This document shows, one piece after another, positions 11,946 to 23,136 of a stretch of 64,000 bases of DNA. The position numbers and the translations under genes are program-made. Location of the stretch: the NCBI GenBank assembly GCA_940671915.1, contig CALNVZ010003435.1, forward strand, positions 9,349,678 through 9,413,677, read 5' to 3'. Origin of the DNA: Paracentrotus lividus. Taxonomy: Eukaryota > Echinodermata > Echinoidea > Camarodonta > Echinidae. Every line of letters begins with the position of its first letter. The first letter of the stretch is position 1. The notes under the pieces were generated by a model that saw only the letters and a program-made list of their open reading frames with translations, did no database searches and was not told where the DNA came from.

Positions 11946-13727
11946 TCGGAAAGATAACTATAAAGCTTGCCTTGGAAGTGATAGTTTGCCCATTACGTTC
12001 ATCAAACGGTGATTATTTGCTCTGGCTTATCATCAAACCATTAGGTGATTTGACATGAAGCTATGTAAGACGTGAATCAAGGTAATATATTTTGTTTTAA
12101 TCGTTAGGTCTACATTTCACAATGCTCCAACACACGGAGAGCTAAAACGGCCTGAATTGTGTCGCCCGGGGTGTCATTACATATTTCCATGATTCCAAAC
12201 CAAGACCTGGGATTCACCCACAAATTGATCAGGATTTGACACAAATGGTTAAAACCATCAAAAAACGGGGGCATGAAATCCCTCGTCCCACTTGATGTGT
12301 CCTTTCAGGGAGTTTACGCCCAAATGTTGAGAAAAACGAATTTTGATCGCTTTTCTAAAATCGGAAGTGAACCTGGTGATAAAAACCGCAGACGATGATT
12401 TTCTCACGTTCTTTGGATAAATTCATGATTATCGAGGGGGCAACCCTGACTTCTTCGTTCATCATGTTCATATTGCACAGATAGAGGTGAGGTGACGAGG
12501 ACGATTGAGCCTACTGTAATTAAATGAACCGATATGTTTGCTCTTGACAATTAATGTGATACAATATAACAAAGAGATATTGTACAGACTAATATTTACC
12601 AGTCATCATATCCCAACTAGACACGATTTCTTTTTCCTTCTTCCATTAAACAAATAATGTTAGGAAATTCGCAATATTATTAACATGGGAATGCACTTTT
12701 AACATTCAATGTCACGACGACTTCAATTGAGTTGACGTAAAGCGATTAGGCGACACGCGTCGTGCATACCAAGAATAAAAAGGATTTAGTCGGATAACTT
12801 GTACGATTTGTGTTTACAGAAATAGAACCTTTATTTCGTCATCATCCTCATCTCCCTATATATTGTACTTATTATTGTCAAAAGCGTATACTTGTGTTTG
12901 TAATTCTTGAAAATAAGGTAAAATCATCCTCATAGTCTTCCAGGTATTCATTTAAAAAAAAAGTGTGGTAAGGCAGTGGCGGATCCAGGATTTCAGAATG
13001 GGGGGGGGCGCCAGGCCCGACAGGGGACGCCACCAAAATTTCCCCATTTTAACATATACAGTTTTTGTTTTTGTTTTCATCTTTATTCTTAGTAATTTTA
13101 CAAAACAGACCCAAATTAAGAATTAAAGCTTTAAATCTCACCCGAGGGATACCTTAAAAAAAAAAAAATACACGAGCTCATCGACTTAATGCACCATAAC
13201 ACATTAATAATAGTATGCGTTCCACATGTTCACGGTATTAAAATGAGAAATCAAATATAACATTCATGACATTTTAAGAAACAGACGGATTAATTTATTC
13301 GCGGGAATTTGGGGGCGTCGTCGGACCGAAAATACTTTCGAGGAAAATGTTAACAGATTGATTCGGAACACGCACGATGAGAGAGAAAATATTACATTTA
13401 TTCGACGAAAAATTGAGGCAATGAATTTAACACGATAAGGGAAATCAACTTCAACTTTAACTGAAATTTTGATCTTTAGGAGCTAACAAGAAACCGTATT
13501 ATTAATACAATCATAAAAAGAAGGAATCAGTTTATGATATAACTTTATTTACAGCGTCATTAATGAATCAAAATGCTAAAATAATGTAGTAAAGGCATCA
13601 CTTTGCAGACAAGCTTTCTTCGAGCATGCAGAGCATCAACGTTCTTCATTTCATTAGAACTCAAAATAATTGCAGAGAACAGGACGGGCTTTCAGAGCGG
13701 GAATCAAGTACACTGGGGAGTCCTGGA
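11946..13727. other. Unique DNA with one hAT-like terminus
   Basis: No gene is seen. At 12974 the phrase CAGTGGCGGATCCAGG followed by a G-run has the form of the terminus seen in the small elements at 15857 and 41778. I could not find a matching right end, so the boundaries are open. Confidence 0.4.
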
Positions 13728-13864
13728 GGGCATTTCATCAAAGGACTTGTCGGACGTTTTATCCGACAAACTGTTACAAGCTACTGAAATGCTTGCATCT
13801 GATTGGCTGAGAGCAAATTTGTCGGATAAAATGTCCGACAAGTCCTTTGATGAAATGCCCCCCC
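13728..13864 (-). mobile_element. Palindromic MITE family A, copy 2
   Basis: Same termini and internal block as the copy at 11684-11820, in the opposite orientation. The GGGCATTTCATCAAAGGACT start and its mirror image at the end are intact. Flanks read TCCTGGA on the left and CCAGGTAA on the right, suggesting that the terminal repeat extends into CCTGG. Confidence 0.85.
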
Positions 13865-14255
13865 AGGTAATTTCCAGGTAGGAACTGAAATTATATTATT
13901 GTATCATGGTTCCGATAGCTGTCAAAGCCAATACACGTTGAGACCAATTGACAAGTTCAAAGGTAGGATAATCCAAGGCCCGTTTCAATGCGAGTATAGA
14001 GGATCTGAGAAAATCTGAAAATATGCCCCTACACCCAATGTGGCTATACACGCCCTCACTCCAAATCATATAGTGCTGTATTTTAGCAATGATTCTCTTC
14101 AATTTTTCGCAGATATATTGTATTTTGTACTGATCAAAAACAATAAAACATAAACAGATTTGTAAATGTATTGATTAAAACATCCCAATTGCCAGCGAGA
14201 AATTGATCCATTATTTATTAACGCTAATAACAAACCGCACGTATTTTTAGGCTAG
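13865..14255. other. No gene recognised
   Basis: A minus-strand ORF (13896-14102) is short and without domain. Nothing further is visible. Confidence 0.45.
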
Positions 14256-14365
14256 TTCATTTATTTATTTATTTATTTATTTATTCACGTTTTCTTTAAA
14301 AGACAGGGTAGTCCAATTCAAGCCGAAAGGCCTGCTTTACAATGGAGCCCTGTCAGGAGTACATA
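14256..14365 (-). mobile_element. 3' tail of an L2/CR1-like LINE
   Basis: On the minus strand this reads as a stem-loop-forming 3' end (CAGGGCTCC, GCAGGCCTTTCGGC, ACCCTGTC) followed by an (AATA)n tail, seen on the plus strand as the TTTA run at 14258-14284. Terminal hairpins plus short A-rich tandem tails are typical of CR1/L2-group non-LTR retrotransposons. No coding sequence remains, so the insertion is heavily 5'-truncated. The clade call is tentative. Confidence 0.45.
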
Positions 14366-15138
14366 AATGAACATAACATAGAGAAGTAAAATAAACACAA
14401 GATAATGACAGTGACAATTAATGACTTGCATAAAAGAAATCATAGATGAAAATAATAAGTACATGGGAAAATAACATGATGATATCAATAGAGTAGCAAA
14501 GGAAAAACGTAATGATTAATGATAAATGATAAATTCATCACCTTTATTTAACGCTCATCAACGTTATCTGGTTATAGATCCCGCTGATTGTAGATCGCAA
14601 TATAGACGTTATCTCTAAACGACACAGACAGTTTTTCTAATTGGTCGTTTGGCCTTGCAATCAAGGAAGGGGAAAAGGATGGGATGGGTCATTGATAATT
14701 AAGTTCAACTCGCATTAGATCTTCAAGTTTTTTTATCTTAATTACTCTGTAATCACCGCAATAAAAAAATATCGACAAGATTAAAATGAAAACAAATAAA
14801 AGAAATTAGATTTCAATAACATACCTCCATCGACCAATCAAAGTATAATTTAATTCTGCTCATTTAAGGATAAATTACATACACGCACCCTTGCTGATAT
14901 TTTATCGATTGCTAGCCCCCCCCCCCCCCTTAATACATATGACCCATTCTAAATGTAAGTGTTTATCCCGTCTGCAACACGACAGTATGATTTCATTGGT
15001 TGAAAGTTTACACGGCCGATGCTCAACAACATAGGGTTATCAAAGCATCTCACGGGCAGATCACATCCTTTCCGGATCCTTAGCTTTCAGAGTAACATGA
15101 AATTATAAGGAGGGGTTGGATAAATTGATGTGTACCTG
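14366..15138. other. No gene recognised
   Basis: AT-rich DNA with a C-run near 14917-14930. No supported gene or complete repeat. Confidence 0.5.
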
Positions 15139-15427
15139 CAGTGGTGTAGTGTAGATCCGCAATAGGGGGGGGGGGGCAATTGTCATTGGTTAAACAAAAT
15201 GGAGGCGATTAAGTCTGGGAAAGAAGTCAGTCCCAAGGTTATCCCTCTTTTACTTTGCTCTCTTTCTGCCAATTATTGTTGTGGTGGTGTTTTTGTGTTT
15301 GCTGTTTTGTTTTGTTCTTTTGTTTTGTTTTGTTTTGTTTTGTTTGTTTTTTGTTTTGTTTTGTTTTGTTGTTGTGTTTTTTTTTTTATTTCAGGGGCAT
15401 GTTTCCCCTTGTTAGCTACACCACTAG
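15139..15427. mobile_element. Small TIR element carrying a (TTTTG)n tract
   Basis: Left end CAGTGGTGTAGTGTAG and right end GTTAGCTACACCACTAG are inverted copies of CAGTGGTGTAG. Inside are a G-run (15166-15176) and a long TTTTG-type microsatellite (about 15298-15390). All ORFs here, including a run of F, V, C and L residues, are translations of the microsatellite. The CAG-beginning termini suggest an hAT-like non-autonomous element, but no clear target duplication is seen. Confidence 0.5.
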
Positions 15428-15856
15428 GCGTTGCCATGCGATTCGGATGCGTAACAAACACGTCCTATGAGCATCAAGCTCTAGCAACACGGTAATAGCT
15501 CCCACGCTTTTTCAAGTTCTAAATCTAGAATATATGCTATATTTACCCCCTCACCTTACCTTGACCGTTAGCTTTAAAATGGGAATCTTTCCGGACATGC
15601 GACGTATTTTTAGCCGATGTCATAATTCAGGGAAGCAGCTAAAATGCACGCCTTTGTAGACAAATGTAAAAGAGGCGGAGAACGCTTGTCAAAATTAGGA
15701 TACATATTTTTTATCGAGAATTTTTAAATAAATGTATGGTAAACATGGTAGTGATTAATATCAAGGGTAATAAATTTCATGGGATGGTTTCTTATGACTA
15801 AAAATGTATCGTGATTAATGTTGTTCTTATCGTGCACATATTTTCCTGCACCTATA

Positions 15857-15989
15857 CAGTAGCGGACGCAGCCTGATTTCATACAATGAAAGTATCGGGC
15901 CCATGCGTAAACATAATAGAGCCGCTTTCGTTCCCAGACAATTGGGCCCAAGAAAAGTATTTAATTCGGATATCTCGAATCCGCGCCTG
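15857..15989. mobile_element. 133-bp CAG...CTG element with 5-bp target duplication
   Basis: Ends are CAGTAGCGGACGCAG and ATCCGCGCCTG, partial inverted copies. CTATA lies immediately outside both ends (15852-15856 and 15990-15994), a clean 5-bp duplication. The interior shares ACATAATAGAGCCG and TTGGGCC-type blocks with the element at 41778-41921, so the two are one family. Ordinary hAT elements make 8-bp duplications, so the superfamily is uncertain. Confidence 0.65.
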
Positions 15990-16443
15990 CTATAGAATAT
16001 GAAACTATCTGTAGAGCATATAATATTGAACATGAATAGCTAAAACTATTTTCCCAGCGTAACACTTGAAGCGATGCGTCGTCCCCTTGCCCTCTCGTAG
16101 CGGTGCCCCCGTTAGTCCATGGAGAAAATTGAAAGAACCCTTCAAGAAGGCATAAACCTGAATCCATTGACCTTCAAGTCAAATAGGCAAGACGTCATCA
16201 TTTCTTGACAGTGAGCTAGTGTTGATTATGTTTATTTGTTCATTTCTTCCTTGGTCAGATCATGTATGATGATGGACCCCGTGTCTCTGATATCATTATT
16301 TTCGACGCCGGCTTTGTTAGGAAAAGTGAATAGCATGATTTTGGAATTACTAATATGACTAGTATCAAGCCAAAACATTAATATTCCAAAAATAAGTAGG
16401 CCGGTTCATTTGATCAATGTCCCTGAAGATATCCTAAGCGTAT

Positions 16444-16525
16444 CAGGACAACTATCCCCCCCCCCTCCCATCCGAAACAGGGTTAGAGTTAGGTGTATAG
16501 CTTTCTGACGGGGTATATTTGTCCT
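16444..16525 (+). mobile_element. MITE family B, short copy
   Basis: Begins CAGGACAACTATCCCCC and ends GGGGTATATTTGTCCT, the same inverted ends as at 27086-27233. It is shorter (82 bp), with an internal GGTTAGAGTTAGGTGTA block corresponding to the inverted centre of the long copy. Family A copy 3 starts 6 bp downstream. Confidence 0.6.
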
Positions 16526-16530
16526 GGAGT

Positions 16531-16670
16531 GCGTTTCATGAAAGGACTTGTCGGACGTTTTATCCGACAAACTGTTATAACTATAAGCTACTGAAATGCT
16601 TGCATCTGATTGGCTGAGAGCAAATTTGTCGGATAAAATGTCCGACAAGTCCTTTGATGAAATGCCCCCC
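16531..16670 (-). mobile_element. Palindromic MITE family A, copy 3
   Basis: Same orientation and internal sequence as copy 2. The left terminus has drifted (GCGTTTCATGAAAGG), while the right one is intact (CCTTTGATGAAATGCCCCCC). The centre has a small ACTATA insertion. It abuts a family B copy. Confidence 0.85.
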
Positions 16671-16883
16671 GGGGCTGTTGTCCTATAACTATCCATATAC
16701 TGTACGTGTTTTAATATTGATATACAGTTTTAGCTTCATGGTGTCATTAAACTATGCAGACCTAAAAGATTGCACGTCATTTTGTTCCAAGTTATAGGGC
16801 CTAAACATTGCGTTTTCTAGACATTTGTAGGTCGCTCTCTAAAGAGTCGTAATGTCGGTATTCCATGTTCACCCTTTTACAAG

Positions 16884-16937
16884 ATTTTCCTGGGGTCAAA
16901 GCGATTACCTGTGACTCCGAGGTATCACTAAACTATG
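16884..16937 (+). CDS. Candidate 54-nt coding exon
   Basis: The acceptor context CACCCTTTTACAAG precedes it and a consensus donor follows (CTATG, then GTAAGT). Between them one frame is open: FPGVKAITCDSEVSLNY, with one extra base at the end, so the exon is symmetric phase 1-1. Symmetric 1-1 exons are common in extracellular modular proteins. The peptide matches no family I recognise and no partner exon is visible nearby, so this could be a chance arrangement. Confidence 0.18.
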
Positions 16938-17536
16938 GTAAGTGGGGATTGTGGCATCCATTATTCGGATTAGAGGTGGAAAAGTTTATCCACAATGATG
17001 GGGATTTCTTCCAAATCTATATCATTCAATTTCGTATATCTATAATTGTAATCCAATATATTATGGCATTTTGGACAGTTAGTTTAATTTGTTTTACCGT
17101 GATCATAATAAATATGTTATTGAAATTGTATAAACTATAATCACATATACTACATGTACGTATGTGCATGTAAATTTTGTTTTATGTCATAAAATATTTA
17201 AGAATCTCAATTGAGCTTTTTATTGAATAAACCGTATCAAATCATATCAAACAAAAATTGATCGAATAGCTCGTTCAAATAATGTGATACATATCAGGTT
17301 GATTGTCATCTAAAGTACCAAGAAAATTGGACCGTGGCCACCTCTCATAACTGATTAGAAACAGTTTGCTCTCTATTCACTACGTAAAAGCTCTTAACGT
17401 TTCATTTCTGGTTATTTTCTAAGAATAATAATGTGAATTTTCTCATGTTTACGATCACTTATATTCTGACAAATACACATTGTAAAGACTGCTTCAGTAT
17501 CTTGTTTTTGTCCTGACCCAGGTACCGAAAATAATC

Positions 17537-17692
17537 GTGGTATCTCACTTTCCATGAGACGGATTTGAGACTAGTTTGGGACAGGTTTGAAACGCTTTTT
17601 AGACAGTCACGGAGACATCTCACCTCTTGATTCTCCGCGAAGTCTCTGACTGTCCGAGTCGCAGATATGTCTCCGCGAAGTGAGATACGACC
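17537..17692. mobile_element. TIR MITE family D, copy 1
   Basis: Ends GTGGTATCTCACTT and AAGTGAGATACGAC are inverted. The interior carries GATTTGAGACTAGTTTGGGA, GGTTTGAAACG and CTCCGCGAAGT blocks that recur in reverse orientation at 22262-22451. A lone copy of the terminus also occurs near 58344. Non-coding. Confidence 0.65.
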
Positions 17693-19674
17693 TTTAGCAT
17701 GTTCAGGCAGTGCTTTAAAGAGACTCTAGGCACAGGACATCCTCTTTTTCGCCCCTGGTAATTATGCCTCTGGCCAACAGACTACAATGCAGCTAACTGG
17801 CTGCATGTGGCTATGTAAATCGGTCATACCATTGACGGACATCATGCTCTAAATGGGATTGAATTTCAGTTGGACATGATATTCTTCGGTGTCTGTCATT
17901 TTGTTAGCTCCATGCAAGCCTTAAATGTGAGGCCTATATTGTATTGTTTGTCAGGTTGTCATGTTGTAAATTATCATAGCATACGGTGAATTTTAATAAA
18001 ACTGTTGAGAAACTTTGTGTTTAAAAAAGCACAACTTCTTTTTCATTTATTAAGATTTTAATTTTAAAAATCCTTTAAAACTTACACTATATTACCCACT
18101 CCATGCATTTCGTCGTCACTTACTGTGTAGTGAACTGACGAGTACAAAATATCTCTTGAACTTCCTTACGACTATCTTGTATTCAATTTTGCTGACGATA
18201 TCAATTTTTCATCACAAAAAGAAATCTGTATAAACGAAACTTTCTCTAATTCAGACACTCTCCATAGCAAGTTCTTCAACAGTTCAATAAGAAGAAAAGA
18301 GTTAAAAATAGACGGTTTGGTAAGAAGGTAATGAAAACAATCTTACCGTCCAATTAAAGTTCAACTTAAATCATATCGTATTTTCGGAAAAAAATAAGTT
18401 CAAGGCTAATTTAAAATTGCTTATTTTAACAACTGCCCGTTCATTTCTTCTTTTCGTAACAACAGGTCTGAGAACACGACTGACCGTCAAAATAATTGTA
18501 CACGTATACCTTCAAAATCAAAACATAAAATATGTAACATCGTTATTTCTCTCAGCATTCAAAACTTTACCCCTGACTGAGACTAAAATTGTGGGAAGTT
18601 CTTTTCGTTGAATGAATCAAATCATGCCAAAATATTGATTTAGACAACCAAATATACACAATTTTCTAATTTAAAATTATTAAATCATCCCATTGTGACA
18701 TAATATAGAAATACATTCAATAAGAGGTATTAGAATAAAATTTACTCTATAAGTTGAAGAGCAACTGTATAAAACATCATTCTCGTGTTAGAAATCAATG
18801 TGATATATTTGTATGGGGAAAAAACGGTTGTTCCTATTTTCATGTATGAAGTTGAAATGTCAGATCTTCAACCACAATCAGACAAGAAGTTGTGGATGTG
18901 TGCCGTTGTGAGAATATGTCACAATTCGAAGAAACATTCACAGAGAGGAAGTATTGATTGACAATGCGAATACATTATCTATTTCATGATTCAGTCTGTT
19001 TTAGACACAAAATCATCATGATCACATTTATAACGATGAAAAACACGAAGCATCTTTTTAAATAATCATTCCGTAATTATGCACTACATTTATCAAAAAG
19101 TAATGGCATTGAAATCAGCTGTCAAATATTATTTCACTTCAAAGATATATTCTTCTTATCAAATAACAAGCAGGTTAAATCATAAACTATATGCCATTCA
19201 AAGCAAAATATGCACTTGCGTGTTGATATGGTCAGGTATAGAGAATTATCGAATAGAAATCTTTCAAATCGAATGATTATACATCTCGAGTTTGGAGGAC
19301 CGTCACAGCCTCACAGGTACATCGCTCAATGATCAACAAGAACAAATAAATTGACAAGGGCCCTCGAACAAATTGAATTACATCTTGATTTTCCGTTTGT
19401 CTAATACAGCTCCTATTCGTAATCTGATAATCGTGACCAGCAGGATGGACAACCACTTTATATACGAAATCCTTCTGTGAAATAAATTTCTTACAGACCT
19501 ATCTGGCCTTTATTCCTAAAAGAAAAATATGTGGACCCAATTATTGATGCCTTGATGAGGGGGATAGTGGTCACAGACGTATCTATTTGAGAGTTTGCAA
19601 AGTTAGTACACTTTGACCTTTCCGTCAAATGACTGTGAATTGAACATGCACCAGAGTCCATACGTTAAAGGGGA
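17693..19674. other. AT-rich unique DNA
   Basis: No gene, RNA or complete repeat is evident. Short plus ORFs at 18417-18611 and 19079-19276 have AT-driven composition and no splice context. Confidence 0.5.
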
Positions 19675-20632
19675 ATTATCCCCTCAGAGAAATTTAGCTT
19701 CAGTGAATGGAGACAAACCCCCCAAACATATTGGGAAAGTTTCAGAAAAATCCGGCACAGCCATAAGAGGAGATATGAATTTTTAGATTTTGAGATCACT
19801 TATGATATGGAGATCCTCCAATTGGCAACGCAACCATGATGTGTGATGTAATGCAGGGAGATCTTTCCCATATCTATTGTACACATTGTACTAAATCCTC
19901 TTTTTTCTTGATTCTAAAGGGAGAATAAAGAATCTTTTGAGGGATGACTTGTAAATATAGGAAAGTCATAATATATCATGAAAAGAAAGCTGTTCTATCA
20001 TTAGAATGAAAATAAAAGACATTTGAATAGTTTTTGTGCATACCATAATGGGGAGTTCAGCGCGCGATCCAGAGACGGTTTTAACGGGTGCAAAAAGTAG
20101 CTAAAAATTGTCCACGTCACGTTGGCAGGCTGATAAGCGGTGGGGGGGGGGGGGGGGGGGGGGGGTACGGTGTTGAAATTTTTTTGGCCTTCGGCCGTTA
20201 AATACTTTCCAAACATACTACATATAGGGTAGGGTCAGGTCTGCGTCCGGTCTCCGAACAACTGACGAAGCAACAAAAAAAAAAAAAAAAAAAAAAAAAC
20301 CAAAAAAAAAAAAAAGGTTATTAGCATTTTTAGGGGGTGCCTTAAAAAGGTCTATGTACAATATGTATCCTGATTTCCAAATTGTACGGGGTGCTCTAGC
20401 ACCTTTAGCCCCCCCCCTGGATCCGCGCCTGGAGTTCTCCCTTTGTGACATCACAAACGGTGACCGCGTTGCCAATGGGAGATTTCCTATGTCATTAGAG
20501 ATCTCAATATTCAAATACTCATAACTTTCTTTTCATTTATCTGATTTTCACCAAATCTTCATTAATGTGCTTACTTGATTTTTCTGCATCCACAGTAAGC
20601 CAACTATCTACAAAGGGACAATTCTCCTTTAA
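19675..20632. mobile_element. TTAA-flanked element (piggyBac-like MITE)
   Basis: Left end TTAA-AGGGGAATTATCCC and right end GGGACAATTCTCCT-TTAA are inverted repeats ending exactly at TTAA, the target of piggyBac-type transposases. The body contains GGCAACGC/GCGTTGCC and GATGTGTGATGTAATGC/GACATCACAAACGG arms in opposite orientation. A second element is inserted at 20058-20431. No transposase is present. A related left end occurs at 24254. Confidence 0.65.
20058..20431. mobile_element. Nested CAG...CTG element with 5-bp target duplication
   Basis: Ends CAGCGCGCGATCCAG and CTGGATCCGCGCCTG are inverted. GAGTT flanks both sides (20053-20057, 20432-20436). It interrupts the TTAA element. The interior has a G-run of about 25 nt (20142-20165), a long A-tract (20275-20315) and GGCCTTCGGCC. 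Same type of ends and same 5-bp duplication as at 15857-15989. Confidence 0.65.
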
Positions 20633-22261
20633 TATGAGAAGGATGTTGGCAACAAGTGCAATAGGTGGAAAATCACAATATAAAAGTACACAAAAAAAAT
20701 AAAAATGAAGGGTCAAAATGACCTCACACTCGGTCTATTGTGGCCCCAATTTTTTAAAAGGGGCGCCAAAATTCGGCAACTCCGCTCCATCTGTACGGTA
20801 ATCATGATAATAAACGGTATTTTTTGTGGAAAATGTGGAAACAAAATAAAATAACATTTCAGAACTGTTTCCTAATATGTTTCTTGCTGTGCTCTGTGGG
20901 ATGGGCAAATGGTAGTAAATTCGCAGTTGTTATAAATGACGAGAGGCCTCGAAATGACACCATAAATCTACTTGTGTAGATATTCAATTCGCGAAACTAT
21001 ACCAACATACAGAACCTGCTCAAACGAGTTTCAAGAATTGAATTTTCAATTTTAAATTAATATTTTACACAATAATATCTTATATCAAATGGAAAATATA
21101 TTTTATATAATTGTGGTAAATCCCCAAACAAACACAACGTACACAAGTCAATCAAACTGGTATTGCTCATTTCATATAAATTCTTGTATAACAAACATAA
21201 CGGAATACCACTGTATATATTCAGTTCAATTCATGATTTGTCTCAAATAGTAATATCTATCCTATTGGATGTAATTTGCCTGTCGATTCGAATACCCGTT
21301 AGAACCTTATATATTAATCCCTAAAGCAGAGCGGATGGAATCGTGTATGCCATACTGAATGCATATTCTTGCACTTGGACCTTTATACCATGAGGACCCT
21401 GGTGTGATAACATCTCAGATACTAATTATAGCAATCAGAAGCTTGATGTTTAAACAAGCAGCACACGATCACACCCAATTTCCCCATAGATATCCTCAAA
21501 TTTCCCTCTTGGATCTCCACTTCTTCCTGCATGCGTCTCCCATCGAAAAGTTGGCATTCAAACCTTGCCAGTCTCTCCATTGCAACAGGGAGTAAGGAAC
21601 ATTAATGCTGTGTATAATGTGCGCGTTTGATTTAGCCCTTTTCATCAAAAAGGGGCAATTTTTCTGAAAAGGTGGGCACTTGTGATCAGAGACATAAAGA
21701 GAAATGTATTCGGATAAATAGCGGGTGCGCAGAAAATTTGCCTATAAATTTAGGCTTTTAAGAATCTTCATGGCTTTGTTTTTATTTTAGTAATGATTTT
21801 TAAAAAATCAATGCGAGTCCGAAGCGCGAGCAGAAAAGTTTGAGCTGAAAACTTGAGTTAATTGTTCATTATAGACCCTATTTAATATCGGCGAGCGCGA
21901 AGCGAGCCAAAAATTTGGGGTTTTAAAACTAAGACACATGGAGTAACAAGGGGCACTGATTAGAATGAATAGTGCCCCTTTTAGGACAGATATTGTCCAT
22001 GGGATTCTGAAAGGCTTCTTTCTGGTATAAAAATGTCATTTTTAAGCTGAGAAAAGGGGCACTTTCTGGTTATGAAAAGGGGTACTTTTAGGATGGATGA
22101 AAAAGTAAGGCACTGTGCCCCCCCCCTGCCCCCCCCCCCCCGGTGGGCAATATAAACAGTCAGGCAATGGTCAGTTGACTGACCATCGCCATGATCGCCG
22201 ACCGACATGAACCGACTCTTACCGTAGTCTTAGTTATATGAGCACCTTTATCACGTTATGG
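20633..22261. other. Repeat-derived DNA with CG-cluster motifs
   Basis: No gene is seen. Between 21610 and 22140 the phrases AAAAGGGGCA and GTGCCCCTTTT recur in both orientations, and at 21815-21912 there are clusters GAAGCGCGAGC and GCGAGCGCGAAGCGAGC. This looks like a decayed, internally repeated element of unknown class. C-runs lie at 22120-22141. Confidence 0.4.
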
Positions 22262-22451
22262 CGGTATTTCTCTTCTTGAAGACGTCTCCGAGACTCTGAG
22301 ATCGAACCTGTTCGATATTCCTGCGACTCATCAGACGTCGCGGAGACTCAGGGGGCGTTTTGAGGCGTCTCCGCGACTAGTTTCAAAACCGTCCTAAACC
22401 AGTATCAAATTTGTATCAAACTAGTCTCAAACCTGCCTCATGGGAGATACC
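22262..22451. mobile_element. TIR MITE family D, copy 2
   Basis: Reverse-orientation relative of 17537-17692. Shared blocks are TCTCCGCGACTAG, TTTCAAAACCGTCC, CAAACTAGTCTCAAACCTG and the terminus GGGAGATACC. The left end is degraded (CGGTATTTCTCTTC). About 190 bp. Confidence 0.6.
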
Positions 22452-22636
22452 ATCATTTCATGCATGCATGCATCGGTTGAACACAACCGTGCTATTCTCT
22501 CCATTGCGGCGGGGATGGTATAATATGTTGCTACGTTTTTGTTTGGGTTTTTTTTTTATTTAAAAATTTATGTAGTAAAACAAATGACACCAATCTATTC
22601 CATGACCTTGACACAAAGTCTGTAATTATTCTATGA

Positions 22637-23068
22637 ACTCTATTCACGTGCTAAATAATTCTGTAGACTTTGGTGATCATGTTATTCCACATCTGTCTAT
22701 TTTAGTTATCTCCGTCAGCTGTAAACCTCTGTCTTCTATTCCTCTCTCTTCAAACCATTTATTCAAACTGTTCATCAATGTTACTCTTCTCCTTCCTCTA
22801 CTCATTTACCCCTTGAACTTTCCTGTCAGTGACAGATTCTCTAAACCTCCCTTACGTGTTAGGTGTCCCCAAAATCTCAACTGTTTAATTCTTATGTCAC
22901 GTAAAAGTTTATGTTTTACATTAGCTTTTATTAACACTTCTTTATTGCTTATTCGATTAGACCATTTGATTTTCATCATCTGTCTGAGAATCTGTTTAAG
23001 AATGTACTTTTTACCTTTTTCATTAATGACTTTTCGTTTAGCTTGTTCCGCTCCATCTGCCTTGTATT
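22637..23068 (-). pseudogene. LINE reverse-transcriptase C-terminal remnant
   Basis: The minus-strand reading gives a clear LINE ORF2 C-terminal region. KIKWSNRISNKEVL is followed by KLLRDIRIKQLRFWGH, LTRKGGLENLSLTGK and SRGRRRVT, then a KWFEERGI-type segment. The pattern KxxW(T/S)xRxSNxEVL ... R(Q)LxFxGHxxRKxGLENLxLTGK is the typical tail of endonuclease-reverse transcriptases of non-LTR retrotransposons. There is an in-frame TAA at 22806-22808, and a frameshift shortly before the TGA at 22677-22679: the expected W-N-N-M-I-T-K-V-Y continues in the next frame. Upstream the frame dissolves into stops near 23070, so the catalytic core is missing. The plus-strand ORF of 167 codons over the same DNA (22633-23136) is its antisense shadow. 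Confidence 0.78.
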
Positions 23069-23136
23069 ATTATACCCAACATTTAACTCGGTTCGCACGA
23101 ATAAAACCTCACTTCAAGAGTGCATCTTGGCACTGA

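Noticed and set aside
15199-15495. 98-codon hydrophobic plus ORF
   Set aside because: Its core is a TTTTG microsatellite within a TIR element; apparent membrane segments are an artefact.
22633-23136. 167-codon plus ORF
   Set aside because: Antisense of the LINE reverse-transcriptase remnant, whose motifs are clear on the minus strand.
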